The notes below the pieces were generated by a model that made no database searches, was not told where the DNA came from, and was given only the letters and a program-made list of their open reading frames with translations. The translations under genes and the position numbers were made by a program. DNA of 64,000 nucleotides from Diorhabda sublineata (lineage: Eukaryota > Arthropoda > Insecta > Coleoptera > Chrysomelidae): positions 31,556,086-31,620,085 of the forward strand of contig NC_079475.1 of the NCBI RefSeq assembly GCF_026230105.1, in the 5' to 3' direction. Below are positions 24,078 through 36,059 of the stretch, piece after piece (position 1 is the first letter of the stretch; each line of letters opens with the position of its first letter).

Positions 24078-26266
24078 CCCTCCGCCTGCAACGTGCTGTA
24101 GAAGTAAAATTCCTGCAACGTCGGTCTGAAAGACCGATATCTAAAAAAGTCAAATAATATTGCCATTTGTTATTTTTTTTACGGTAAGAAGTCCGTTATA
24201 CATCTTTTATTAAGCCTCGTTTTTTAAAGATTTTATTATACTTTGTGGCACAAAATAACCATCTAATTATATATACCATAAAACAGCATTATATTTGATA
24301 ATGGGCATGTATAAAACAAAATAATATTTTTCAGTTGAAAAACTTCTAGGAGGATTTAATACACAAACTAAACAAAAAATATGTTTTATTTATATAAGTA
24401 CATTTAGACTAACATTCATAACTACTCATTGGTATCTTCCCCTGTATAACAGTCATTACAAATTCCATTGAGGTGCTCTAAGCAAAGGAACTGGCTACAT
24501 TTTGGGCATTTGTAACTGGTTTTTCTATTTTTCTTGGACGAACCTAGCAGACATCGGCCATAAATTTGATTTTGGTTTACAGGAACATTATCAGCTTTTT
24601 TCCACATATTTCCTGAAGGTGCAATCGAATTGTACGTGGAAGTCTCTTATTTGTAGATCTTCTTGAAATATGATCCTGAACAAGCTCATATCCTAACTGC
24701 TCTAAAAAATTTTGGCGTCGATTTGATGTTTGGTTGTTGCTCTTGAATACTATGCATGAATTAATACCTGCCACATTCAAAAGTTCATAAAAAACAATAA
24801 GTGGCCATCTACGAGTTGCTCGTGCACAGTTGTAAGCTTCAGACATTTGATCCATTACATCGACACCACCTTTTGTGTGATTGTAATCTACGATTATTTC
24901 AGGCTTTCCCGTTGTTTTGTATCCAATTTATCATCATGGTGCATCGTTCACAAAACAACGACACATTTGTTCTTACGTGGAACGTAGGACACTAAAGTGG
25001 ACGTTTCGTCAAAGGCAAACATTAAACTCTTTTTTGGTCTTCGGGTCATAATAAGTTCTGAAGGTATCTGTGGCTTATTCTTGCACATTGTACCTATTAT
25101 TGTCAGATGATAATCACGCAAAAGTGTGTCGGCAACAACTTTACTTGTCAAAAAATTGTCCATTATTATATTATATTTTTATTGCTTCCACGGACAGGTT
25201 CACATAACCGACAAATTAGTGCAAGATTCGTATTGTCAACAGCAAAAGGTCCTTGTGGTTGTTTTCCCTTTTATACTTCCAGCTTGATTACATAAAATAA
25301 TTTAGCAGCAACTAAGGCATACATTTTTATACCATACCGATTTGGCTTGCTTGGTATGTATACCTTGAATGCATAACGACCTCTATATGAAGCTAATATT
25401 TCATCTATAGTTAGATAAAAGCTGAAGGATTATAATTCTTGGGTAAATTTCATACAAACTCGTCAAAAATCTCACGAAATGCAGCAAATTTATCAAAACT
25501 TTGTCTTTCAATTCTTGTGTTTTTTTGGTCAAAACGAATGTGGACCAAGAGAAACTAAAATCTTCTTTGGCATATTGTTAATCTAAATATTTCCATCGCC
25601 ATCCCATTACCTCTAAATAAATCTTCAATATTTTGACGGCCCGGAAATGTGTAGTAGACTAATAAAGGCTTTCAGTTCTATTGGTTCGGTGGTGTTATGA
25701 GTCCTTAAGTCCTTAGTGTCATATGATTTAGATCTGATGTACTCATTCGTGTAAGAAGCTATTTTTTCTAACATAGTGCTCGTCATGAAATATTCCCATA
25801 TTTCAGATGCTTTTTTTTCAATTTAATTTCGCCCTTTGGCCCTGGTAAATGGGGCACTATGTAAATCGAGCGTGTTTTCACATTTGTCTTGTAGACAACA
25901 TGTTTTCGCCACTTTGCGCCGTCTTTAGAAACAAAATACGGAGTTCTGTGCTGTTCCTGACACTCATTCACCAAATTTCCGGCATCTTCATTATCGATGT
26001 CTTGCTCTAAATCCGTATTTTCAAGTTGCTGCTCTGCTTCATTGTCTTAGAAACTCTTATCGCCATCTTAGGAGACTGTTCCATCAACATTTCATTTAAG
26101 AATTTCTGGAGCCGTGCATGGGTTTCCTCGTATGTCATATAACTAATTATAACCTATTCAGAATTAATTTAATTGATAAATTATATATAAATAAAATAAT
26201 AAATTAATTAATAAAATTTTTTGTCTTATCTAAAAATCGTGCACAAACTGTAACCGCGGTCGTTAA
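24074..26266 (-). mobile_element. piggyBac-family transposon, near full length, dead
   Basis: Left end TTAACCCTCCGCCTGCAACG at 24074 is a typical piggyBac terminus (TTAA target site then C-C-C-T/C start), followed by a CGTCGGTCTGAAAGACCGAT palindrome. A second TTAA at 26263-26266 gives a total of about 2.2 kb, the usual piggyBac size. The right end (ACCGCGGTCGTTAA) matches the left poorly, so the right boundary is less certain. It encodes one minus-strand transposase and is inserted into a dispersed repeat. Confidence 0.82.
24422..26138 (-). pseudogene. piggyBac transposase (DDE_Tnp_1_7), degenerate
   Basis: Reads from ATG 26138 (MTYEETHARLQKFLNEML) to a stop at 24422, about 570 codons, the normal size. 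Recognisable blocks in order: YFVSKDGAKWRK (~25930), LTIDEILASYRGRYAFKVYI with SKPNRYGIK (~25410-25340; first catalytic Asp in TIDE), IIMDNFLTSKVVADTLL (~25165; second Asp), GGVDVMDQMSEAYNCARATR (~24870; third Asp region), RRWPLIVFYELLNVAGINS, and a C-terminal Cys-rich finger YKCPKCSQFLCLEHLNGICN (~24510). The catalytic Asp residues and finger cysteines survive, but at least several frameshifts and in-frame stops in the N-terminal half make it non-functional. The protein would excise and insert DNA precisely at TTAA. Confidence 0.9.
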
Positions 26267-26352
26267 GAAATCTATGTGTATACTAAAGCTTAAGAAATAC
26301 CTTGACGGGCAAGTTGATACACGCATGCGCCTTTGTTTACTTCAGAATAATT

Positions 26353-26661
26353 TTACAGATCAGTTGAGAGACCGCATGTTGTTAAAGTTACGAAATCAGA
26401 GCTTAAAACAGAGTTGTATTCAATTTGTTCGCTATCCCTATACCGATTTTCTGTGAAAATGTCTCCCAGGTATTCAAATATGATAATTTTATCTATTCTC
26501 TGTCCTTTCATTATTATGTCATCCACTGGAAGGGGTACCATTTGATTTTCTTTCCAGTCTCTGGGTATATTATTTGTGTTTACTGTTGAATAAAATATCT
26601 TTAATAGCCGTCTCTCTCCTGTTTGTCCTAAATATTTTATCATTTCTGCTTGTGTTGTCAT
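26353..26661 (-). pseudogene. LINE ORF2 fragment with internal deletion
   Basis: The minus-strand frame joins RRLLKIFYSTVNTNNIPRDW (followed by KENQMVPL), the segment before the reverse transcriptase palm (typical I-P-x-D-W-K-x-x-x-M-V-P), directly to DDIIMKGQRIDKIIIFEYLG, the post-palm [FY]-x-Y-L-G block. The catalytic palm with the YADD box is deleted, yet the frame stays open across the junction. 5' and 3' truncated. It is related in type to the LINE at 11-12 kb but not demonstrably the same family. Confidence 0.75.
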
Positions 26662-27846
26662 CTTCGCAAGCTCCTATTCTGATTACTGTTGCTTCTTCCA
26701 AAGAAATTGTGTTTAATATGAAAATGTCGTTGTTACGCTACAGAATAGTTTTAGGTGTCTTCGATAAACGCTAAAATTCTATTCGCTATCATATTTTTCT
26801 AGCTAATAATGAAAAGCCTACTATAATAATAATAGCACCGCAAAGACTCACTGTAAGGTAATTATATATATTTTTAATTCTCAACCCGTAACAATCGTAA
26901 TATTCATTTCAGTTATAAGCTATAGATTGACGTAACTCACTATTTCTTATATTAGAAGTACAAGAAATGGGTTTATAGTTATTTAGATTTCTTGAAGTCA
27001 TTGTGGATATTGAAACAATGTGAAGTATTCGGCAATTCTGTTAAATCCCAAGCTCAAAACGTTAGGCTCCGTAAGTTATTACCAGAAGATTGGTAGAAAG
27101 TTGAATTTTCCACTTTTGTATTGAAGTATGATGAAAAAACAAAGTTTTTTCCATGGAAATAATTTAATGGATTCAGTTAATCAACTAAGGAAGCATACTT
27201 CAAGCATAGGAATATGCTAGTACTACATCAAGGGAACAAATTTATTGTGGGAAATAGAAAATAAACAAATTGATATACAAGCTGAAATGACATGAAATTA
27301 GAAGAAAACCATTCAATAGGCGCGATTCATTCGTGTATAATCCTGAATATCACAAAATCTATCTCTACTTTCAGTTGATGAAAATATTTGCTCTTCTCTA
27401 TGTGAGGATATATATTTACTCATTTCATTCGTTTTCTACATTGTGTATGTCAATCTGATTTTGAAGTATTGAATAAGTAACTCCAACACAATATATGTTT
27501 TGCAGTAATAAGAACATCTTTCAAGTTCTAATCCATCTGTGTGATATTATTTGCTCTACATCACATATTTCTGAGCTAGGAATTATGGAAAGTTTCATTC
27601 TCTACAAAATCCATAACAAATTTTGATAACATTTGATACGAGTACAGAAGTTATGCATAGCTCATGTTTTAAAACTGGGGTTCATTCTGATTGAGTGTAC
27701 CTAATGGATAATAACATAATCATATGTAAAGGAAACAAAAAATTGAAATATAACTTGTAAATCATTATTATGGTATAATCTGGTCTGCGTTAAACGTTTT
27801 GTGACAGTTTTTAACGGTCGTAAATTTCTTGTTTCATTATTTTTAA
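26662..27846. other. No recognisable feature
   Basis: AT-rich, nothing identified. Confidence 0.5.
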
Positions 27847-27940
27847 CACGCTTATATTAGCTTCACCTGTATGTGGGTTTGTTTGTTTGTAACTCTCATT
27901 TGTGGCTTATTACTGTAAGTATGTTCTACCATTTCAATTT

Positions 27941-28017
27941 CGTTCGTTAGCCAAGCGAGCTGAGGCGTCAACCTCCGGATTTGCCGGTCGTGGATTCAAA
28001 TCCCGTTCGCGCTCTAA
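27941..28017 (+). repeat. tRNA-like SINE head
   Basis: TTAGCCAAGCGAGCT (27947-27961) matches a polymerase III A box and GGATTCAAATCC (27992-28003) a B box, at tRNA-like spacing, and the T-arm pairs in four of five positions. The acceptor stem does not pair and no clean anticodon stem forms, so this is a tRNA-derived SINE or tRNA pseudogene, not a working tRNA. An AACACGCTT motif lies on each side (27847 and 28137), possibly marking a larger repeat unit. Confidence 0.6.
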
Positions 28018-28160
28018 AATTTACTATACTATTTGCATCAGTATTACTTCAGAATTTAACACCTCAAATTTATTCATGTTTTCGAGAATAATTTTTGACA
28101 GTTAATTGAGTGAATTAAAAAGGAGAAAAAACAAAAACACGCTTCCACGGCGTGTAAAAC

Positions 28161-31100
28161 ATTTATTATTGCTTTAAGCTTTAATTAGTCTGAACTTTTT
28201 AGTTTGATGTGACTTAAAAGGGTATTTTTGAGTTTTTTTTTAAACATATTTATTTCCACCATCCTCAAATTTGTGATAGTCTATTGAAGGACTTAATACT
28301 TGAATCGGGCAACTGTATTACATATGGGATCTGCATTTGCCTCTGGTCTTGTCAGTTCTTAGAAGCCGTACGATATAGTCGCATATCATTATATTTCCAG
28401 AAATCTCAACAATACGGCTTAAACAGTTACAGTGATAATCCGAGGTATTCCACACCATCATTCAAAAGCGTCTCATCTCAAATCATTCTACAATTAGCAG
28501 CTCAAGTTGAATTAGATTCATATTCCACTAGAAACAAATATATTTAAAAATTTTTACACCCCATACCAAGTGGAAATTCTCATGTTTGTTGTTGATTGAT
28601 GTTCTCCACTTGCCAATTGAAATCAAATCGATATCATCTTTTTTCCCATTCCGCAATAATTTGAGGGTACATTTACACGAAAGTGGCTTCTACTCTGCAA
28701 ACGACTTCTAATAATAATATTTAATTCCGGGCATGCTGCATACTAGTTTAATTTTTGCTATGGACTTATATACTAATTTTTAACTATTACTATTCCCTAT
28801 AATAATGTTACTCATTGTTGTTTTCTATTGTATATTGACATTTTATTCTATTTGTTTTATGTTTATTTAGTTATTTTTATGGTTGTTTTTGTTTTTACAA
28901 TTTTTACAATTTTTTGACAATAAAGCATTTCTCTCTCTTACTCCCTCCATATATGTGCTGTGGGCAAAGAGTCGTGATAAATAATAGCTTTGTTCGCCGT
29001 AGATAATTTGGACACATTACGAATGTATTCTGAATATATTCTGGACGTTTCAAATGGGCATGCTTGGTTCAGAATATGTTCTGAACATAAATTCCTCCAC
29101 GGACAATTTATGTACAACTGAAATTATAATTTGAATTGAGAACAAGCAAGGAGAATGAAATATATATAATTAATTGGCCGAAGATTTGTTATTAATATTT
29201 GTACGTTCAAAGTTTTTTTAGTACAAGTTCGTAGAAAACCACATAAATTAGAGGTTATTTTGTGGTAAATATCACAAAAATGTCAAATTGAAAATCCTTA
29301 TCCAAATCCGAGGATACATTGAACGTATTCAGAACATATTCGGAATTAGAAATCTGTGGTCCACGAGCACAGAATTTTGATTGTATGTTTTATTAGTAGC
29401 GCGATTGCACAATTTCAAAACTGCGCAGTACATGTACTTAGAACAGAACATGATATCCGCGAACAAAGATATACCCAAAGGATATCGATGATATCCTAAT
29501 ATTTCTCACAACATTACCAATATATGTTTGTAAAATTAATGAAGGTAAGAGACATATGCTTTTCATGGCAGTTGTAGGAGTTTGAAAGTAAGCATCTACA
29601 GTGTTTTTTATCATAGAAGAGTTTGTCTGTGAAATATATAATATAAAACTTAGGTGTGGTGGATAACAGGCGGGTGGAGTTTTTTAATCAAACTTATAAA
29701 AAAGACGTATAATAATGTATAACTACGACTATTATGTATGAGATGATCGGTATTACGAAGAGATATTTCTCCATATCGAGTCATTTCTCTCAAATTAGAA
29801 CCAATAATTCAGTCTCACTAGAAATACAAATTAATTCGACAGTAATAGCTACATATGCATTACCAATATTCTTAATTAAATTTATATGTTTCAGGTATCG
29901 TTATAGCATAACTCACGTTGTAATATATTACCTAGGGTGTTTGTTTCAGGATATTAATTAACTGGAAATTCACGAACCCTTCGGCGCTTTTCTACCGACT
30001 TCCTTCTGGATGTAGGCCCGTACATTTTCAAAACAATCTGTTTTGTATATAAACATTCAGCCTGCCACGTACTTGGTAATTCCAAGTTAAGTCTACTGAA
30101 ATGGGGTTGATATTAAATAGAAGTTACGAACTACCTCAAACTAACAAGACACCTCTAGTTTCTGCAGATATATAAGATGTTTAGGTGAACATTCTATATA
30201 TGGAGCTCGCCTGCAGGTGGTAATAGATATTTCTAATTACGTAAACAAGCCTATAAATCACTAAAACGTATTCTTTGATAATATAAAATCAAAATTCATA
30301 TTATTTTTTATGATATTCACAACAAGAGATTGTATTTCTTCGTTATTGTTCTCCTACACCAATTTTTCCCAACTAACTCAATTTTCTGTCTCAGCCAAGT
30401 TCTGAAATTCGTTTCATATATTTCATTAGCTGGATTCACTTTTTTCAGGATTTTTTCTTTTTTAGCAGTCCACAAGGTATGTTACCTTAGTTAATATATC
30501 CATCTGCCATCATTATGCTCCATCTTTAATGAGTTTCTGGACCATTTGGTACTCGACCAATTGATTTACAAATAATATATATGCTCACTCCATTCCAACC
30601 TTTCTGATGCCTTGCAATTATTCAATTTATATATTTTCCTATTGTTTTCTGTTATATAAGAATAAATTTGTTATTGTTTCTATTTTGTAGCTCTGAATAT
30701 TGTTTTTAGTTTCACGTTATGATCAGCAACTCCTTATGGACTCTATTTCTAATCTTTTATATCTTATACTATCCAATTTTTCATTGATTTATACAATATT
30801 GTATAACAACTTCTCGTGATATCCACAATTTTCATAGCATCTACTGTATTAATGAATAATCTCAATTTCCCCCATGCAAACTGAAGTTTATCCAATTATT
30901 CTCTTTTGGAATCGTCTTCAACCGATGGATATTTTTCATCCCATTTTTCCTATGACTAATTGCCGTTATATCTGAGCTAGAGCTACATTTGTAACATCAC
31001 CACTGAAGTTGAGATAAAATAGCTAAGACTGCGACAAAAAAAATTTTGATGTATCAAAAAACTTTTAATGTTTAATGAAATTTAGAAGGTATCATTCATC

Positions 31101-32250
31101 TGCCAAATATCGAATTGGGATATAATATTGTTGGAATTTGGACATCAGGAAGGAACGTGTGACATCTGCAATAATTTATATTTTAATCAAAAGCTAGTTA
31201 TGCAGTCGATATGACAACGATGTAAGTACCACCATACTTACGTCCCCTTAATCAAAAATTCATGAAACTCTGTTTTGAATTTGATGGAGGCTAGATTATT
31301 TTATTGATTATATGAATAATAAGTATCTAAATATTTCATACTGATATCAAATCTTTCCTCTTTTAAGTTTGTTTCTTTGGAATTGTTAGTGATATTAATA
31401 TTAATCACACTAAGAACTAATGTCTACAATTACACCAATCCTAACCCTCACACTATCTAACGAAAGTTTCAGTGACTAGTTTCTGAAGATTATCATTTCG
31501 TTATCGAAACCTACATCAAGCGGTGTGATTGTGAGTGTTGTTGTAGTGGTAGTGATTAATAGTGTATTCGGTATCCGTTCCTGTCTACAAGTTGTATTCC
31601 AAATCACAATAACTAGCATTCTACTTTTTCTTCACACTAATCACATTCTTGCTATTTTATTGGGCGCTATATTACTGATTCATCTTATCACTCTTACCTA
31701 GTAATTTTTCTTCCTCAAAATCACCTTTCAGCATCGTCTTCCGTCCATTTGATTTTCAATGTCTGTTGTGTATATTAACTTTTCCATATCGTTTTCGTTT
31801 TTAAGGTTTAAGGTATGTTAAATCAAAATAAATGGATAAATTGAATAAAATTATCCGTAATTGGGAAAATAATCATTTTTATTGTAATAATGATTTGTCG
31901 TTAAAAGCTAAGGATAATTGGTAATACAGACAATCATACTATAACAAGTAATAAGTGTTTTTTAATAAAAGCAATAATCACATCTCAGTTTTTGAAAATG
32001 TTATTTATTTTTACATGGTTTGCTTCGGTGGTACTTTTGGTATCATTGCTTTACTTAACCTCATTGATTAATAATGAGAAGACTTTCTACTTTTACTTTG
32101 TAAAATATTTGTCAAAAACTATCCCCCCTATTTTTTTTTATCTGTTTGTCGATGAACGTAGGTTTATCCATACTGAAAAAGGAGGAAACTTTATAATAGA
32201 TTAATACGTAAACTTTTTATTTTAAACTGCAGTCATTTAAAAAATACGTT
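28161..32250. other. Long stretch without a secured gene
   Basis: AT-rich. A T-rich 3'-UTR-like run ending with GACAATAAAGCATTTC (about 28917-28933) could be a LINE tail. The frames at 28284-28547, 29734-29961 and 31992-32204 are unrecognised. A TTCAGAATATGTTCTGAA palindrome near 29070 has a near copy in inverse orientation at about 29315. Confidence 0.4.
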
Positions 32251-32399
32251 ACGCATGGCTTGCAGCTAAACGCAAAATCGTTTAAAACCAAAAATGTAAC
32301 TCCCGCGTGTACAACTCCTGACATGTTTGCTCAATTACTTTCGACTCTGCTAAATTGGTTTAAACTTGGCCGTACTAGTTCATTTTAGAATATGGGTAT

Positions 32400-32930
32400 T
32401 TATATCATGATCAACATGTTTGGCCTAGGCAAAATTAGTTTGTCTTGAAATCGGGTTCGGCCGGCAACATTTACACTAATGTTCCCAATGTTATAAATTG
32501 AATGAATGCTTTCCATGTATTGCTGTACCATGTTTCTATGATTTGTAGGTTGGTAGTAATTCGAAACTAAATATACAAGGTTCTTTACAAGCATATGGTC
32601 CTAACTTAACCTAACCTAACCTTTATATCTTCGCATTAAGACTTCTGAATCATTTTTTTCGGGCATGGGCCTCACTAGTAAGCCTCCATGAATTATTTGG
32701 CGTGCGCAATTGCCGACTAAACGTTTTAGTTCTTGAATGGCATGCGTTTGTTGACAGAGTTTTCTATTCATTTTCTGGATTTTATTGATGTGAAAAATGA
32801 GATCAACTTCTTTGCACAGGTTTGGCATCAATATCAAAAAATTATGAATTATGATTATACATGAATCGCTACGACCAAAACAAGTCAAAGTAAAGTGAAG
32901 ATGATATTGATTGCAATGACGTATCTGCAA
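32400..32930 (-). CDS. Two unrecognised minus-strand frames in a less AT-rich patch
   Basis: The frame 32616-32930 includes INKIQKMNRKLCQQTHAIQE and then LKRLVGNCARQIIHGGLLV, a plausible amphipathic, basic helical protein segment, more gene-like than its surroundings. The frame 32400-32594 lies just downstream. A possible acceptor (GTTGCAG) precedes the first on the minus strand. I do not recognise either and cannot say whether they are host exons or part of an unknown repeat. Confidence 0.22.
32595..32622. repeat. Short interstitial TTAGG-like (CCTAA) repeat
   Basis: CCTAACTTAACCTAACCTAA followed by CCTT is a few units of CCTAA, the complement of the insect telomere repeat TTAGG. It is too short to mean a telomere; such tracts are common inside insect chromosomes. 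Confidence 0.7.
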
Positions 32931-33179
32931 CTTTTGTTTGTTTTCAGATCAAAAATATTGTTCAAAGATTATCAGCTAATTACGGCAAATTCGTAATGCC
33001 GACAGATATAGTCGGTTCGAAACTTTTTGGATGAAACTCTTTCTTTCTCTTTCTGAAATAATTCGTTTCTTGCCAATGATATTTCTCAAACTACTACACT
33101 GAAGGTGTTTTAAGTAAATAATGGTCATCTAATATCACGTATTACCACATTAGTTCATAGTTACATTGTGGCTGTTGAG

Positions 33180-33960
33180 CACATAGGCTCGTCCTGCCCT
33201 ACTTGAGGTTACCAAATGCTTATGTCCTAAGAGAAGCCTATCAGGCGCTTGAGCTTGAATCCTTTGATGTCATAAGGCAAACAGCGCTCTTATGAGTGCA
33301 GGGCAATCACCGATGACGTGGTCTGCAGTTTTGTCCTCCTCTCTGCACCAACGGCACTCCGGATCGTCCGTGATGACCAAGATGTCGTGCTCAGTAATTA
33401 GCCCGATAACTAGTCAGATTTAGCGCCTGTTCAGTTGGAGCAGTTGTTTAGTGTGAGACACACAAGGTCCATCTATATGTGCCTTCGCTTGTTTCATACC
33501 AGGTGTCTCTAGTCATCTCTGCCGAGACGACCGTCTTGCAAGTAGACTGTTGAGAGACGCGATAGCCACACCAATGATGGGTTCTGAGTCTATTGGTGAG
33601 TTCTCCGATCCATCCCAGTCTGGCGAGTGACTGGGGACCCAAAGGAGCTGGATCTTGCAGCCATCATTCACCAGAGTCTGTAGGACTCTCTTGCACTCCA
33701 GCACTAGCCTCGAGTACAACATTTCAGCCATTATGGCTTGTGTGGCAGCTCTACTGTCTGAGCATATTGGGATAACTTTATTCCTGTGGCGTCGATTAAG
33801 AATCGCGCGTCCATATTCCATACCTCGCTTTGGAGCACGTTAGCGTGTTCCCCAAGCGAAAAAGATTCGCTTATTTTGGGGTATTCTCCGCAGAAGTCTC
33901 CTCCGGCCAAGCCATTTCTCCTGGAGCCGTCTGTCGTCGTCATTATTCAGCGAATTGTGA
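33180..33960 (-). pseudogene. LINE ORF2 C-terminus: RNase H and CCHC-type knuckle
   Basis: Minus strand, from high to low coordinates: TTTDGSRRNGLAGGDFCGEY (33943; first Asp of RNase H), NVLQSEVW (Glu), PICSDSRAATQAIMAEM (Asp), LLWVPSHSPDWDGSENSPID (degraded G-x-x-G-N-E-x-A-D, last catalytic Asp region), then a Cys-rich end CRWCREEDKTADHVIGDCPA (~33340). That order is the ORF2 C-terminus of LINEs that carry their own RNase H (Jockey/I/R1-like superfamilies). Frameshifts separate the blocks. The N-E pair is altered, so RNase H would be dead even if expressed. Confidence 0.88.
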
Positions 33961-34226
33961 TGTGAGTCACCATTCCATTGCTCGCGCTCAGTGATGTGTG
34001 CTTTCAAACCCTAATTACTAACGGTCGCAGGTATCATTTGAGTTGGGGTATGTGTTTTAATATCTCATAATATACTCCCTTAATTATTTAATATTGAATT
34101 CTTAGTTCGATGAGGCCACGGACATGAATATTATTTCCTACTACAGTTGTATACATTGGAATATTCCAGTTTTCCTTATTTCAAATTCCAATCTACATAT
34201 TACTTGATCAGTATTGTCAACCAACT

Positions 34227-34279
<53 letters not shown>

Positions 34280-35249
34280 CAAATCAAAAACTTAACTAAA
34301 AATATCAATTTATTCATAGTTCAAACGTAATATCTCAGATAATCCAAAATGTATTTATACTCCAAAATAGACTACTATATATCTTAAACCGTGTCTTTGA
34401 GTTATACTAGATACTAGGCAGTTGGTTTTGTAAAGGTACCTGAATTACGAGTGAAACACGTTTGCCATTTGGATTACTGTTTAATGTGCTATCTTCCTAA
34501 ATCAACCCTTGCATTTGGAATGTGTTTTCCATTCAAATTTCGACGCACATTATTCAGTGAATCGAGTATTAATATATTAACTTCGCGTATGGCAAGTTAT
34601 CTGTAATAATAACGAAACCCAGTCCCCTCGGAATTGGATAACGGTTCTATCGGATTCTGTGTACGATGCCCTTTTAATCATACACTGTGAAAATTCTATG
34701 AATTTAGGCATGTGTCAGTAACTTTTTTTTATTTGACAAAGGAATATCACTATTATTATACCTGGATAGTGAAAAGTCCATTCCGAATTATTTTCTGTAA
34801 AAAATCCAAATCAGAATTTGTAAATTACCAACTCCACTGTATACTGTTTGAGATACTCTTGAATTTGGTAGTCCCACATAAAAGGTTTCAATAACTTGAT
34901 AACGTTATATATTTGCAAAAAACTCAATGTGAATAACTTTTAACAGTGTATTTCCTGATTACATGAATGAATCAATTATTCTGCTCCAAATGCATTGGGT
35001 GATAAATTATTCTCGGTTTTCGTTCATTAAAAGCATCATAAATTTTGTATCGGCTTTAAAGGATGTAGTTCCTAATATTTCTTTATTAGGGATCGCACGG
35101 TATCTTCAAAAAAATTGATGAATTTGATTTACCCAGTTGCAACATCTCTCTGATATTGTTTTTTTTTTCTCGAATAAATTTTAAACACTTCACATTGATA
35201 CTTTTTGGATAATTGTCAAGAGCATGGTAGTAAAGATAAGACACAATAT
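33961..35249. other. No recognisable gene
   Basis: Contains the (TA)n tract at 34230-34276; otherwise AT-rich with nothing identified. Confidence 0.5.
34230..34276. repeat. (TA)n microsatellite
   Basis: Uninterrupted TA tract of about 47 bp. Confidence 0.97.
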
Positions 35250-35770
35250 TTATTTTATTTTAGTTTAACGTGCTTCGACAGCGCTGGTCATTGGAAGACA
35301 GAAACAATCATATGATACATAAGTCAAATAAAGGACTGTTACAAAATCCATTATAATACGTAAATTATTTATATTTCCTCATACAGCTTGGTGGCTTTAA
35401 GAAACTCTCTGACGACATCAAATAGCCGTGAGTAAGTTTTATGTGGTTGATGTGGTGTCTTCTTATTGTCACAGCTTCTCTCCTATTCAAAAAGTTTAGG
35501 AAAAGGTGAGAACTGGATGGGTGGATATTAAGTAATGCTTAATACTCTTGCTCCATATATCGCGCCAAGATTTTTGAATGAGGTGATTGAAGTTAGTCTT
35601 CAGATCATTGGCGAGGTGAACTGGGATTTCAGGAGGATTCTTTGTGGCTTCTTTGGCATGGCGATCTGCAGATTCGTTTCCAGCAATTCCAGTAGACGAT
35701 GGAAGCCATATGAGAGAGACTGTTACATCAATATTGGAATCCGGTAAGTTGAGATATCTCAATTCGATAT
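35250..35770 (-). pseudogene. LINE 3' end: RNase H tail, C-terminus and 3' UTR
   Basis: Minus strand: SNIDVTVSLIWLPSSTGIAG then NESADRHAKEATKNPPEIP (35740-35600), the complete last RNase H block with N-E-x-A-D intact. After a frameshift comes RREAVTIRRHHINHIKLTHG (~35480), matching the R-x-x-x-V-x-x-R-x-R-x-G-H-T-x-L-T-H LINE C-terminal motif. A final frame ends FDVVREFLKATKLYEEI and stop (~35395), followed by a short 3' UTR with a GACCAGCGCTGTCGAAGCAC stretch and an AAAATAAAATAAAT tail near 35250. It is 5' truncated, as is usual for LINE insertions, and carries at least one frameshift. This is a different family from the neighbours at 33 kb and 36 kb. Confidence 0.85.
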
Positions 35771-36059
35771 TAATTTATAGCAAGAATAGCTCTCACATCA
35801 ACAGATTTCTAATTTATGGAATATGACGAATAAAAAATATAAATAGACATCTAAGTGACCGTTTTCGTAACTGGATAAATATATGTCCAATAGTTTGTAG
35901 AAATTTATTCAGCACTGTGGTGTCAATATAAGAGTGTCTGGTTATTTCTACTTGAAGTTATATAATACTGTGAAGGATCATTTCGGTACGTCTTCTATCT
36001 AATATAAAGGTATATGTATATATAGGTTTGGAGTCTCGTATATACTGTAACCCAAAGGA

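Noticed and set aside
24801..25295. Plus-strand frames at 24801-24995 and 25107-25295
   Set aside because: Antisense of the piggyBac transposase.
27941..28017. Functional tRNA gene
   Set aside because: A and B boxes are present but the acceptor stem does not pair and the T-arm has a mismatch.
32595..32622. Telomere
   Set aside because: Only about three CCTAA units, interstitial, with ordinary DNA on both sides.
33593..33843. Plus-strand frames at 33593-33775 and 33655-33843
   Set aside because: Antisense of the recognised minus-strand LINE RNase H region.
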